From the NCBI RefSeq assembly GCF_037975245.1, contig NC_092580.1:35063001-35127000 (forward strand): DNA of 64,000 nucleotides, read 5' to 3'. The notes below the pieces were generated by a model that searched no databases, was not told where the DNA came from, and saw only the letters and a program-made list of their open reading frames with translations. Origin of the DNA: Apostichopus japonicus (taxonomy: Eukaryota; Echinodermata; Holothuroidea; Aspidochirotida; Stichopodidae). This document shows positions 1 to 13,180 of the stretch, in pieces. The translations under genes were made by a program, and so were the position numbers. How positions within the stretch are numbered: the stretch's first letter is position 1; every line of letters begins with the position of its first letter.

Positions 1-3000
1 CTAGCGATCGGTATGTATATCTACAACATAATATCACTATAGCTAGCGATCGGTATATCTACCACATAATATCACTATAGCTAGCGATCGGTATATCTAC
101 AACATAATATCACCATAGCTAGCAATCGGTATGTCTACCACATAATATCGCTATAGCTAGCAATCGGTATGTCTACAACATAATATCACTATAGCTAGCG
201 ATCGGTATGTCTACAACATAATATCACTATAGCTAGCGATCGGTATGTCTACAACATAATATCACTATAGCTAGCGATCGGTATGTCTACAACATGATAT
301 CACTTTGGCTAGCGATCGGTATGTCTACCACATAATATCACTATAGCTAGCGATCGGTATATCTACAACATAATATCACTATAGCTAGCGATCGGTATGT
401 CTACCAAATAATATCACTATAGCAATCGGTATGTCTACAACATAATATCACTTTGGCTAGCGATCGGTATGTCTACAACATAATATCACTATAGCTAGCG
501 ATCGGTATGTCTACCACATAATATCACTATAGCTAGCGATCGGTATATCTACAACATAATATCACTAGAGCTAGCAATCGGTATGTCTACCACATAATAT
601 CACTATAGCTAGCAATCGGTATGTCTACAACATAATATCACTTTGGCTAGCGATCGGTATGTCTACCACATAATATCACTATAGCTAGCGATCGGTATGT
701 CTACAACATAATATCGCTATAGCTAGCGATCGGTATGTCTACCACATAATATCACTATAGCTAGCGATCGGTATATCTACAACATAATATCACTATAGCT
801 AGCGATCGGTATGTCTACCACATAATATCACTATAGCTAGCAATCGGTATGTCTACAACATAATATCACTTTGGCTAGCGATCGGTATGTCTACCACATA
901 ATATCACTATAGCTAGCGATCGGTATGTCTACCACATAATATCACTATAGCTAGCGATCGGTATATCTACAACATAATATCACTAGAGCTAGCAATCGGT
1001 ATGTCTACCACATAATATCACTATGGCTAGCAATCGGTATGTCTACAACATAATATCACTTTGGCTAGCGATCGGTATGTAAATCTACAACATAATATCA
1101 CCATAGCTAGCAATCGGTATGTCTACCACATAATATCGCTATAGCTAGCAATCGGTATGTCTACAACATAATATCACTATAGCTAGCGATCGGTATGTCT
1201 ACAACATAATATCACTATAGCTAGCGATCGGTATGTCTACAACATAATATTACTATAGCTAGCGATCGGTATGTCTACCACATAATATCACTATAGCTAG
1301 CGATCGGTATATGTCTACCAAATAATATCACTATAGCAATCGGTATGTCTACAACATAATATCACTATAGCTAGCGATCGGTATATCTACAACATAATAT
1401 TACTATAGCTAGCGATCGGTATGTCTACAACATGATATCACTTTGGCTAGCGATCGGTATGTCTACCACATAATATCACTATAGCAATCGGTATGTCTAC
1501 CACATAATATCACTTTGGCTAGCGATCGGTATGTCTACCACATAATATCACTATAGCTAGCGATCGGTATATCTACAACATAATATCACTAGAGCTAGCT
1601 ATCGGTATGTCTACCACATAATATCACTATAGCTAGCAATCGGTATGTCTACAACATAATATCACTTTGGCTAGCGATCGGTATGTCTACCAAATAATAT
1701 CACTATAGCAATCGGTATGTCTACAACATAATATCACTATAGCTAGCGATCGGTATGTCTACAACATAATATCGCTATAGCTAGCGATCGGTATGTCTAC
1801 CACATAATATCACTATAGCTAGCGATCGGTATATCTACAACATAATATCACTATAGCTAGCGATCGGTATGTCTACCACATAATATCACTATAGCTAGCA
1901 ATCGGTATGTCTACAACATAATATCACTTTGGCTAGCGATCGGTATGTCTACCACATAATATCACTATAGCTAGCGATCGGTATGTCTACCACATAATAT
2001 CACTATAGCTAGCGATCGGTATATCTACAACATAATATCACTAGAGCTAGCAATCGGTATGTCTACCACATAATATCACTATGGCTAGCAATCGGTATGT
2101 CTACAACATAATATCACTTTGGCTAGCGATCGGTATGTAAATCTACAACATAATATCACCATAGCTAGCAATCGGTATGTCTACCACATAATATCGCTAT
2201 AGCTAGCAATCGGTATGTCTACAACATAATATCACTATAGCTAGCGATCGGTATGTCTACAACATAATATCACTATAGCTAGCGATCGGTATGTCTACAA
2301 CATAATATTACTATAGCTAGCGATCGGTATGTCTACCACATAATATCACTATAGCTAGCGATCGGTATGTCTACCAAATAATATCACTATAGCAATCGGT
2401 ATGTCTACAACATAATATCACTATAGCTAGCGATCGGTATATCTACAACATAATATTACTATAGCTAGCGATCGGTATGTCTACAACATGATATCACTTT
2501 GGCTAGCGATCGGTATGTCTACCACATAATATCACTATAGCAATCGGTATGTCTACAACATAATATCACTTTGGCTAGCGATCGGTATGTCTACCACATA
2601 ATATCACTATAGCTAGCGATCGGTATATCTACAACATAATATCACTAGAGCTAGCTATCGGTATGTCTACCACATAATATCACTATAGCTAGCAATCGGT
2701 ATGTCTACAACATAATATCACTTTGGCTAGCGATCGGTATGTCTACCAAATAATATCACTATAGCAATCGGTATGTCTACAACATAATATCACTATAGCT
2801 AGCGATCGGTATATCTACAACATAATATTACTATAGCTAGCGATCGGTATGTCTACAACATAATATCACTATAGCTAGCAATCGGTATGTCTACCACATA
2901 ATATCACTATAGCAATCGGTATGTCTACAACATAATATCACTTTGGCTAGCGATCGGTATGTCTACCACATAATATCACTATAGCTAGCGATCGGTATAT

Positions 3001-5414
3001 CTACAACATAATATCACTAGAGCTAGCTATCGGTATGTCTACCACATAATATCACTATAGCTAGCAATCGGTATGTCTACAACATAATATCACTTTGGCT
3101 AGCGATCGGTATGTCTACCACATAATATCACTATAGCTAGCAATCGGTATGTCTACAACATAATATCACTATAGCTAGCGATCGGTATGTCTACAACATA
3201 ATATCACTATAGCTAGCGATCGGTATGTCTACAACATAATATTACTATAGCTAGCGATCGGTATGTCTACCACATAATATCACTATAGCTAGCGATCGGT
3301 ATGTCTACCAAATAATATCACTATAGCAATCGGTATGTCTACAACATAATATCACTATAGCTAGCGATCGGTATATCTACAACATAATATTACTATAGCT
3401 AGCGATCGGTATGTCTACAACATGATATCACTTTGGCTAGCGATCGGTATGTCTACCACATAATATCACTATAGCAATCGGTATGTCTACAACATAATAT
3501 CACTTTGGCTAGCGATCGGTATGTCTACCACATAATATCACTATAGCTAGCGATCGGTATATCTACAACATAATATCACTAGAGCTAGCTATCGGTATGT
3601 CTACCACATAATATCACTATAGCTAGCAATCGGTATGTCTACAACATAATATCACTTTGGCTAGCGATCGGTATGTCTACCAAATAATATCACTATAGCA
3701 ATCGGTATGTCTACAACATAATATCACTATAGCTAGCGATCGGTATATCTACAACATAATATTACTATAGCTAGCGATCGGTATGTCTACAACATAATAT
3801 CACTATAGCTAGCAATCGGTATGTCTACCACATAATATCACTATAGCAATCGGTATGTCTACAACATAATATCACTTTGGCTAGCGATCGGTATGTCTAC
3901 CACATAATATCACTATAGCTAGCGATCGGTATATCTACCACATAATATCACTAGAGCTAGCTATCGGTATGTCTACCACATAATATCACTATAGCTAGCG
4001 ATCGGTATATCTACAACATAATATTACTATAGCTAGCGATCGGTATGTCTACAACATGATATCACTTTGGCTAGCGATCGGTATGTCTACCACATAATAT
4101 CACTATAGCAATCGGTATGTCTACAACATAATATCACTTTGGCTAGCGATCGGTATGTCTACCACATAATATCACTATAGCTAGCGATCGGTATATCTAC
4201 AACATAATATCACTAGAGCTAGCTATCGGTATGTCTACCACATAATATCACTATAGCTAGCAATCGGTATGTCTACAACATAATATCACTTTGGCTAGCG
4301 ATCGGTATGTCTACCAAATAATATCACTATAGCAATCGGTATGTCTACAACATAATATCACTATAGCTAGCGATCGGTATATCTACAACATAATATTACT
4401 ATAGCTAGCGATCGGTATGTCTACAACATAATATCACTATAGCTAGCAATCGGTATGTCTACCACATAATATCACTATAGCAATCGGTATGTCTACAACA
4501 TAATATCACTTTGGCTAGCGATCGGTATGTCTACCACATAATATCACTATAGCTAGCGATCGGTATATCTACCACATAATATCACTAGAGCTAGCTATCG
4601 GTATGTCTACCACATAATATCACTAGAGCTAGCAATCGGTATGTCTACAACATAATATCACTTTGGCTAGCGATCGGTATGTCTACCACATAATATCACT
4701 ATAGCTAGCGATCGGTATGTCTACCACATAATATCACTATAGCTAGCGATCGGTATATCTACCACATAATATCACTATAGCTAGCGATCGGTATGTCTAC
4801 CACATAATATCACTATAGCTAGCAATCGGTATGTCTACAACATAATATCACTATAGCTAGCGATCGGTATGTAAATTTACCACATAATATCACTATAGCT
4901 AGCAATCGGTATGTCTACCACATAATATCACTATAGCTAGTGATCGGTATATGTCTACCAAATAATATCACTATAGCAATCGGTATGTCTACAACATAAT
5001 ATCACTATAGCTAGCGATCGGTATGTATATCTACCACATAATATCACTATAGCTAGCTATCGGTATGTAAATCTACCACATATTATCACTATAGCTAGCT
5101 ATCGGTATGTATGTCTACCACATAATATCACTATAATTAACGAGCGGTATGTATATCTACCACATAATATCACTATAGTTAACGATCGGTATGTATGTCT
5201 ACCACAATATCACTAAAGCTAGCGATCGGTATGTATGTCTACCAAATAATATCACTATAGCTAGCGATCGGTATGTATGTCTACCACATAATAACACTAT
5301 AGCTAGCGATCGGAATGTATGTCTACCACATAATATCACTATAGCTAGCGATCGGTATGTATATCCAGTAGATAATACCACTATTGGTATACTACATAAT
5401 ATCATCATATATAG
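1..5414. repeat. 38-bp satellite array, about 140 copies
   Basis: Tandem copies of a 38-bp unit containing GCTAGCGATCGGTATGTCTA, then a stretch like ACCACATAATATCACTATA. Variants recur in a fixed order: AACATGATATCACTTTGG, a GTAAATC insertion, and a short unit lacking the CTAGCG segment. The array runs off the left edge. The last ten or so units (from about 5010) are longer and more diverged, with GTATGTAT in place of GTATGT, as expected at an array border. The unit contains the palindromes GCTAGC and CGATCG. Short reading frames at 5191-5418 on both strands are products of the repeat. Confidence 0.97.
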
Positions 5415-7765
5415 TTAAGGGAGGGAAACATGTATAATGCCGATTGGTAGTTTTTAGGTGTCTTACGTGTAGCATATGTACTTCCCAATCCATATAAAAA
5501 TGTAGACCTTATTGAGCCGTTTACCATACTCAATCAAGAGCCCATACTATTGGGGGCTTATCTCTGAGTAATAGTTTCAATCAAGGAAAATGACGTTAGA
5601 GTTATGGTTACTCAGTCTGGTTGTTGTTCGATAATTTGTATTTTAATTCAGCAATTATAAACGTACAAGAGATCAAACTTCCTGGTCTAATTACTTCACC
5701 CACAATACCGACATGCAGCAGTGTTGGCCGACAGAGTCTTGACTATTCATCTTAATGTCAACATATCAAATACCTCAAGCGATTATTCTCTCATCTCAGG
5801 GAAATATTGATTTCAGCGGCCATAGAAACCTTCTAAAAGTTCACTACCAAGAAAAGAAAAGGCGGAGTAAAGATTAATATTTGTTTAAGACCGCTATTGA
5901 TTGGAGTTTTGCTATTCTCACGTGTTTTGAGAAAACTGTTAAAAACGAAAGTTAGGCTGGCGAGCAATTAAAGGGAAGTTTTTAAATTGTAATATGATCG
6001 GTAGATAGGTAGACAGAGAGGTAGAGAGAGAATAAGAGGCGGGTGGAGAGTGAGAGGTGGAGAGAGAGAAACGAACCGCATATTTAAATTGATTTAAGTG
6101 TAATATATATAACTAAGGTAGTTTGTTAGCGTTTTCAGCAGGGACTGTGCCTAATAATTCTTTAATGAGAATTGTAATGACGTAACAGTACACGTGACAA
6201 TACCACCACCGAAATTGTAAGGTGCATTATGGGTGCATTACGTGTAATTACGTGGAATGTTACGTATTTCAATTAACTGGAAGTGGAAATTTGAATTTAG
6301 CACAGAGGGGGAAGTGTTGGGTTATCGTTTGGAATTATTCGGGTAAAGGGATAATTGCAGCCAGAATCATTAACAATTAAAGCAATTTACCTTGACGCTA
6401 TAGACTGCAGTTATCTTAATAAAATTACGATGCGGAGCATTTTTCTAGTTAATTAGATTACGAACTTCAAAGAGCTTGCTCAAGTGTCATCCAAATAATA
6501 TTAGCATCGAATTATTTTTCATCTCCTCACAGCAAGTTTAGTACATGAGGAGCAAATAACAGTCCCGTTAACAAAATGTCGCCTGTAAAGAGTCAGTAAA
6601 ATCATTACAATTCCCCAATATACCACATACAGGATTTTTTTCTTGCTGTTTTGTATTGTCGTTTGTGCACAAAGTGATCCGTGAAGAAAATACATTTCTT
6701 TGACATGATTGGTTGTTGATCTCTTTTTAAATTCTATATTCTATCCTGCCGATGTTTACTGCCAGACACGTGATGTGACGCAGAATGATAACAGAGAAGC
6801 TAAGGCCTACATTTAAATCTGCAGCAGTATTGTAAACTAACTCAGTTTGATTGCTGAAGTGTAGGTAGATTTAGCATCAAGAAACTGGCTTCAATTCAAC
6901 ACATGTCACATGTTCTATAAATGCGTCATCTCTTAAATTGTAAGTGGGTCGATATCTCACTAAACTACGTTAACTATATACATCTATTATGTTAGCACGC
7001 AAAGGCACTCTTTTTATGACAGTGCTTCGGGTTGAGAGGTTTCGCCGTTACAATTTGTATTTGTGCTTTGATATACAGTAAACAAAATTATCAATTAAAG
7101 AAACGCACAAGTAAAGAGAAATGCCAGCATTATTGGAATGTTGAATTACTGTACAGTTGGCTCCAGTTAAATTGCCACAGTGTTGATTTTTCGTGAAGTT
7201 TATATTTACTCTCGGAACTATTGCCCTAAAGCTCCCAGTGATGAGAGACAACGCAGAAGACCTCCAAGGAACTTCTAAATTAAGTCTTTATATTTCGTGG
7301 ATGATAAAAGCTATGGGTACTGTATGCTTGCCTAGGGAAGCAAGGCACACTAATTAGATTTACGCAGGTCTACTAAACATTCAAACAGGACCAAAATATT
7401 GTCAAAGTACATCAGCAACGTCACTATATTCAAATATGTCTTTAAGGAAGGCAGAATCTAGGCGACCAATAACCCCCTCTGATTGAAAGAATGTACTCAA
7501 TGAACAAATTGGGTTTCTGGTACCTTTAGGGAAACAGTATAGTTTATTTTCTTGCATGACCCAAACGGTGTATTTACTTTGCGCAGTGCAGGAAGAAACG
7601 AGTAGTATATTGGAATGACTTTTCTACATTTTACTTGTGCAATGTTCTCTTTGTGTTGAATCTCCTCGACATGAGCATATATAATAACCAAGACGTGTGC
7701 GAACAGTTCTTGTTGTGCATTGCTATATTGCTGACCCTTTCTCGGCTGCGGGTTTCTTAGAAAAG
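5415..7765. other. Unassigned AT-rich sequence
   Basis: No gene, RNA gene or transposon ends recognised. A purine-rich GAGAG/GGTAGA low-complexity stretch lies at about 5998-6072. Short open frames on the minus strand at 7048-7251 and 7497-7691 have no recognisable motif and are probably chance. Confidence 0.6.
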
Positions 7766-8930
7766 ACTAACATCATAGCGAGGGTTAATTTAGTGATAGG
7801 TTGAGGTACATATCATAGTGAGGGTTTATATAGTGATAGGTCGAGGTGCATATCACAGCGAGGGTTTATATAGTGATAGGTTGAAGTACATATCATAGTG
7901 AGGGTTAATTTAGTGATAGGTTGAGGTACATATCACAGCGAGGGTTTATATAGTGATATGTTGAAGTACATATCATAGTGAGGGTTAATTTAGTGATAGG
8001 TTGAGGTACATATCACAGCGAGGGTTTATATAGTGATATGTTGAAGTACATATCATAGTGAGGGTTAATATAGTGATAGGTTGAGGTATCTATCACAGCG
8101 AGGGTTAATTTAGTGATAGGTTGAGGTACATATCATAGTGAGGGTTAATTTAGTGATAGGTTGAGGTACATATCACAGCGAGGGTTAATTTAGTGATAGG
8201 TTGAGGTACATATCATTGTGAGGGTTAATTTAGTGATAGGTTGAGGTACATATCACAGCGAGGGTTTATATAGTGATATGTTGAAGTACATATCATAGTG
8301 AGGGTTAATATAGTGATAGGTTGAGGTATCTATCACAGCTAGGGTTAATTTAGTGATAGGTTGAGGTACATATCATTGTGAGGGTTAATTTAGTGATAGG
8401 TTGAGGTATCTATCACAGCGAGGGTTAATTTAGTGATAGGTTGAGGTACATATCATTGTGAGGGTTAATTTAGTGATAGGTTGAGGTACATATCACAGCG
8501 AGGGTTTATATAGTGATATGTTGAAGTACATATCATAGTGAGGGTTAATATAGTGATAGGTTGAGGTATCTATCACAGCTAGGGTTAATTTAGTGATAGG
8601 TTGAGGTACATATCATTGTGAGGGTTAATTTAGTGATAGGTTGAGGTATCTATCACAGCGAGGGTTAATTTAGTGATAGGTTGAGGTACATATCATTGTG
8701 AGGGTTAATTTAGTGATAGGTTGAGGTACATATCACAGCGAGGGTTAATATAGTGATAGGTTGAAGTACATATCATAGTGAGGGTTAATTTAGTGATAGG
8801 TTGAGGTACATATCATAGTGAGGGTTAATTTAGTGATAGGTCGAGGTACATATCACAGCGAGGGTTTATATAGTGATAGGTCGAGGTACATACCATAGTG
8901 TGGTTTTAGTTAGTAATATTTTGAGGTGCA
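7766..8930. repeat. 40-bp tandem array with 80-bp and 240-bp higher-order units
   Basis: About 29 copies of a 40-bp unit built around AGGGTTAATTTAGTGATAGG and TTGAGGTACATATCA. Neighbouring units tend to alternate between CATAGTG and CACAGCG forms, giving an 80-bp dimer. A six-unit block at 8221-8460 is repeated base for base at 8461-8700. Confidence 0.96.
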
Positions 8931-9884
8931 CGTGTTACACACATCAATCTTCTTAAACTGTTGTCAACATTACCGGCCACATTCAACGCGATGGGCGCGA
9001 AGTCTTTCGTTAAATCTCGTATTACAAAGTGAGTGTTACCCTTTCACGTCCTAAAGTGTGTTTTTCATTCCTTTCATAATATATTTCATTTTGAATCATA
9101 CTTTAAATTTCTCAGTTCATCAGAAGCGTCTCTATTTCATAGGCCAATGATGATGCTTGGGTATGTTTTTCCTCTGAATAATATTTAAACCGGTTCACAA
9201 GAAGCTGCAATCTCTTCATTTGTTTAGTATTTGATGATATGGTAAATGAGACCTTCGGCTTGCTGGGTAGGTTAGCTCTTTGAATACTCTTTTCCCCTAC
9301 AGGCTTAGCCTGCCAGTCGTTTTGTTTAATTAAGTTACAGTTTAAGTTGAGTTATTGAGTGACATTACCAAGGTCAGTTCATTAAACTTCTCTGCTGAAA
9401 GGCCAGCCGTGTTGGTTGATGATCTGCGAAAGGTGTTGGCGCGCCGGGGGAAACATTCACAATATTCCCGACAGAGGTTATCTAAATTAAAAGCCAGCAC
9501 AGTAGTATAAGTGATTGCCTTAACCATCCCTCAATGGAGGTTGCAAATATCTACTCTACGGTACCAATCCACTCTCAGTCGAGAAATCAAAACTACATTA
9601 TAGATTATTAAGACACTATTACAATAACCTTGTTAAGTCATCAATAAATTGAAAGGTTCATTCATTCCATTACTTGTCTTACAAAAAGAATGAATATTGT
9701 ACATCAATAATCCTTTCTTACATTATATCAAAGAAGAACAACTGCAATGTGATTGGAAATTATAATACAACGTCGATTATTGCGAAACAATCAACCTTTT
9801 CAGGTAAAGACTTCAATTTATTATTCTTAAATTCAAATTCTAATATCAATGCTTTGGTTAAGATATGTTCTTGTATCATTGACT
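8931..9884. other. Unassigned sequence
   Basis: Unique-looking AT-rich DNA between two repeat regions. No coding or RNA feature was recognised. The open frames at 9342-9527 (minus) and 9674-9898 (plus) show no known motif. Confidence 0.55.
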
Positions 9885-10503
9885 ATGGCACTGTTTGAAA
9901 TAACAAACTATGTTATAGGCATGGCACTGTTTGAAATAACAAACTAAGTTATAGGCATGGCACCAGGGGCGGATCCAGGATTTTGAGAAAGGGGGGGCCG
10001 ACATCCCGATTTAAGCACTTTAGTGATCTGCGTCCTGGGGGAGGGGTCTAGGGGGAGGGGCCCCCTCCCCAATGGAAATTTTTGGTTATTTGTGAGTGCT
10101 TAGATGCAAAATGGTGAAACATTTCGCCAAAAACTAGAAAAACCAGAAACGTTGCAGACACGCTTTTTTGTGCACATATTTTTTCTCGATAGACACATAT
10201 TTAAGAACGTTCAACAGTGCATGTACAATGGATACACTATTATTGCGTCGATTCGTTTTTTCTTTTGCGCGAAAATTATGACGCCAGATTCACCCCAAGA
10301 AAAAACATAAAACAAGATATGTTCAATAAAATAATTATGATATACTTATTAATGAAAGGGGGGTGTAGGCGGTTTTACACTATCTAACGCAACGTAGTCG
10401 CCAAGAACCTTAAGTATTTTTAAGGGAGGGCCCGATAATAAGTGGAAACGAATCACCGACCGAAAAAATATCGGAATTTGTGGACTATTTCTTGCTTCCT
10501 ATT

Positions 10504-11660
10504 CAGGGGCGTAGCGAAGGGTTTTTTGTTGGTGGGGGGGGGTGGAGAATTTGACTTGCCGACGGATCTGGAAGTGGTGACTGAAGTGGGGGAGGGGTCT
10601 AAGGGGAGGGGGTGTCCCCCTCCCCTTTGGAAAATATTTAGTTTTGAAACGTCCTTAGTTGCAATCTGGTGTATATTTTAAGTCAAATTTGATTTGCCGA
10701 CGGATCTGGAAGTGGTGACTGAAATGGGGGAGGGGTCTAAGGGGAGGGGGTGTCCCCCTCCCCTTTGGAAAATTTTTAGTTTTGAAACGTCCTTAGTTGC
10801 AATCTGGTGTATATTTTAAGTCAAATTTGATTTGCCGGCGGATCTGGAAGTGGTGACTGAAATGGGGGAGGGGTCTAAGGGGAGGGGGTGTCCCCCTCCC
10901 CTTTGGAAAATTTTTAGTTTTGAAACGTCCTTAGATGCAATCTGGTGCATATTTTAAGTCAAATTTGGCACCGTAGAATTTCCATTTCGATATTATTTTT
11001 ATGGCAGTCGGCAGAAGAAGAGTTAATTGGGACCAATTATCGAACTGTGTTTTCTCTTTCACCGATCGTTGAAATAGTGAAACTTTGTGATGAAAATGTT
11101 CAGAAAACTTTCCGGTAATGAGAAATAACAACATTCATTGATATACAAGCGAGAAACGTTAAAAATTGTGTACAATTCGTGAGCCGTGTCCTTAAGTTTT
11201 CCTCGGAGAACGAATGACATCTGCGATGACGTCATTCTGAACAGAGGATAATAACAACACGTTGTCACACGATAGCACGACTCATGGGCTGCGGCCTATA
11301 CGGAAGCCTTTAATTCCATTTCTTTCACTGAGTTGCCGGAGATTCTGGCACTCGTCTAGCTGAGCCTGGCTACAGTAGCTATACTGACGGCCGTGACATT
11401 ATCAGTTATTTGCCGAGAGGTTTTTAACTTGCAGGCGTCGAGTGATTGGATTGGTGAATGAGTTTATCAGAGGAAGAACTGGAAAATCGAAATAACCGAT
11501 AAAGAAGCTCCCGTTCTCCTTTTCTCTATTCAGCTTTCCTTCTTTCTTCCCCTTCCGCTCTCTTCACCTTTTCTCCTTTTGCCGACAGACCCAAAATTTG
11601 CCGACAGCGACCAAATTATTATATACACCCCCACCCCCCCCCCCGCTCGCTACGCCCCTG
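10504..11660. mobile_element. Innermost element with CAGGGGCGTAGCGA ends
   Basis: The left end CAGGGGCGTAGCGA at 10504 is matched by its reverse complement ending at 11660, a 14-bp terminal inverted repeat of a widespread hAT-like type. The flanks (TTCCTATT and CATGCGGA) show no target duplication, so it may be rearranged or made of two elements. It contains three 138-bp direct repeats from 10556, 10694 and 10832, each with GTGGTGACTGAA followed by a G-run/C-run hairpin. The open frames in it have no recognisable protein. Confidence 0.6.
10556..10969. repeat. 138-bp direct repeat, three copies
   Basis: Copies begin at TTGCCGACGGATCTGGAAG (10556 and 10694, and 10832 with one change). Spacing is exactly 138 bp and identity is very high, so the triplication inside the MITE is recent. 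Confidence 0.9.
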
Positions 11661-12495
11661 CATGCGGAATTATCCAAACTGTTTCCAAAAGAACCGATTC
11701 TAGCCTATACAAAAGGGCCCCAAATCTCAAAGGTTTACTTGTTAACTCAAGGTTTCATACTAACGAAGAATCAGCTGACTCTCAAGGTTCACACGAAGCT
11801 CTTTTAGATGCTCTTATAGCTGCACTATGAGTCCATAAAAACTCGTGCACAGAAAATAGATGCAGTTTGAGAACGAGACGCCCAGGCCGAATATAAAATA
11901 TTCAAATGCTACTACTGATGAAGCTCTGCAGAAACCGGTCTAGTTGGTCATAAGAACCTACACTAGTCTCTCCTACTATTAACAGTACACTCAATTCACC
12001 TAATAGGTGCAATTATGTTCCACCACGAGGAGCATGCTATAAGTTCATGTTCCTCGGGCCCTCCCTTAAAAATACTTCAGGTTCTTGGTGACTACGTTGC
12101 GTTAGATAGTGTAAAACCGCCTACACCCCGTTTCATTCAGATAATTATGATATACTTGCTAACTGTGCATTGATTTTCCCTGACAGTTATAGTCAGCACT
12201 ATAGTACTGAGCCGTATCTAATTAATACGTGATGTCGCGTAGGCCTGGTAATTGCCTTAGTTTCAAATTTGGAATAAAAACGATCGCGTTTCAGGGAAGA
12301 GCAGCTGGATATATATTAGGCTTTTCTTTCACCAAGGTATGCCTATTAGGAATTTGAAGTACTCTCACATAAAAAACGCAACTGATTTTCCAAAAAGGGG
12401 GGGCCGGGGCCGGGTCGGCCCCCCCCCTGGATCCGCCCCTGGGCACTGTTTGAAATAACAAACTATGTTATAGGCCTGGCACTGTTTGACATAAA

Positions 12496-13180
12496 AAAAA
12501 ACTACTCGACTTGATGTAAACACTTTTATGGTAATGCCGTCCTTGAAACAGTCTACCTATCTACCAAGTGATGACTATCCTTAATATTGTGGAATGATAA
12601 ATGTAAATAGTTTGAAATAACATTTTTATTACCAACTCGAAGATCATAGCAATCTTTCTTCAAAGACGAGCATCATAATGTGGCTTGGCGTTGCAAACAT
12701 ATTTGGCCTTAAGTAATGTAATGACCATAATTTACGTGCTATTTTCCACGAATAATTACCTTACAATACGTCTTGCAATTCAAAGATAGTACAACACTCA
12801 AGCAAAAATACAAAGAGGCGACAACATCAATTCCCAAACATGTAATTGTGTTGTTATTTCATATGTCTTACTGAAACCCTTAATGCAGTCAAGATGAAAC
12901 ATAATTGTTATTCCTCGGTAAAACTAAGGGAAAAACACTTAGTTCAAGGCGACTTACGAAAATAGAAAATGGAAATTTAAGCCAAGTTTTATTGCGATGT
13001 TTCATCGAGATTGTATCTGCTTAGTCAACTAAATTTTAACTTTCATGAGAATGAATGTGATATGTGATACAGTGCAGATTGTGGACTGGCAGTTCATGTT
13101 AAGACACTAACACATAACATAGACAATCCGTCCTTGATCAACTCACTGAAGCTATTATTAACTACGGAGAAGACGACGAA
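12496..13180. other. Unassigned sequence
   Basis: AT-rich single-copy-looking DNA with no recognised gene or repeat. Confidence 0.55.

Larger units (their letters stand above)
10351..12137. mobile_element. Nested insert with 85-bp inverted arms
   Basis: Bases 10351-10435 and 12054-12137 are near-perfect reverse complements; the arms include GGTTTTACACTATCTAACGC and its complement. Immediately outside, the 17-bp sequence ATAATTATGATATACTT occurs in the same orientation at 10331-10347 and 12141-12157. The layout suggests a second element, or a rearrangement, inside the outer hAT-like element. No coding capacity was seen. Confidence 0.65.
9964..12441. mobile_element. hAT-like non-autonomous DNA transposon, composite
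   Basis: Starts CAGGGGCGGATCCAGG and ends with the exact reverse complement, giving 16-bp terminal inverted repeats. It is flanked by a 5-bp GGCAC duplication (9959-9963 and 12442-12446), confirmed by the intact 36-bp repeat units beside it. These ends are typical of hAT-superfamily MITEs. As I recall, a hAT5 subgroup makes 5-bp duplications, so the subgroup is tentative. No transposase frame is visible. Just inside the left end is a G-rich block (GGGGGAGGGGTCTAGGGGGA) common in such elements. The 2478 bp are swollen by internal insertions at 10351-12137 and 10504-11660. Confidence 0.85.
9885..12495. repeat. 36-bp tandem repeat interrupted by a transposon
   Basis: A 36-bp unit starting ATGGCACTGTTTGAAATAAC occurs at 9885 and 9921. 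It starts again at 9957, is broken after ATGGCAC by the insertion at 9964-12441, and resumes at 12442 with GGCACTGTTTGAAATAAC. A fourth, diverged copy starts at 12476. The intact neighbours show what the empty site looked like, so the GGCAC duplication at both ends of the insertion can be read directly. Confidence 0.9.

Noticed and set aside
1-5414. Regular repeats that might suggest a CRISPR array
   Set aside because: The units are contiguous with no unique spacers, the neighbouring gene is an intron-bearing animal receptor, and no cas-like gene is present.
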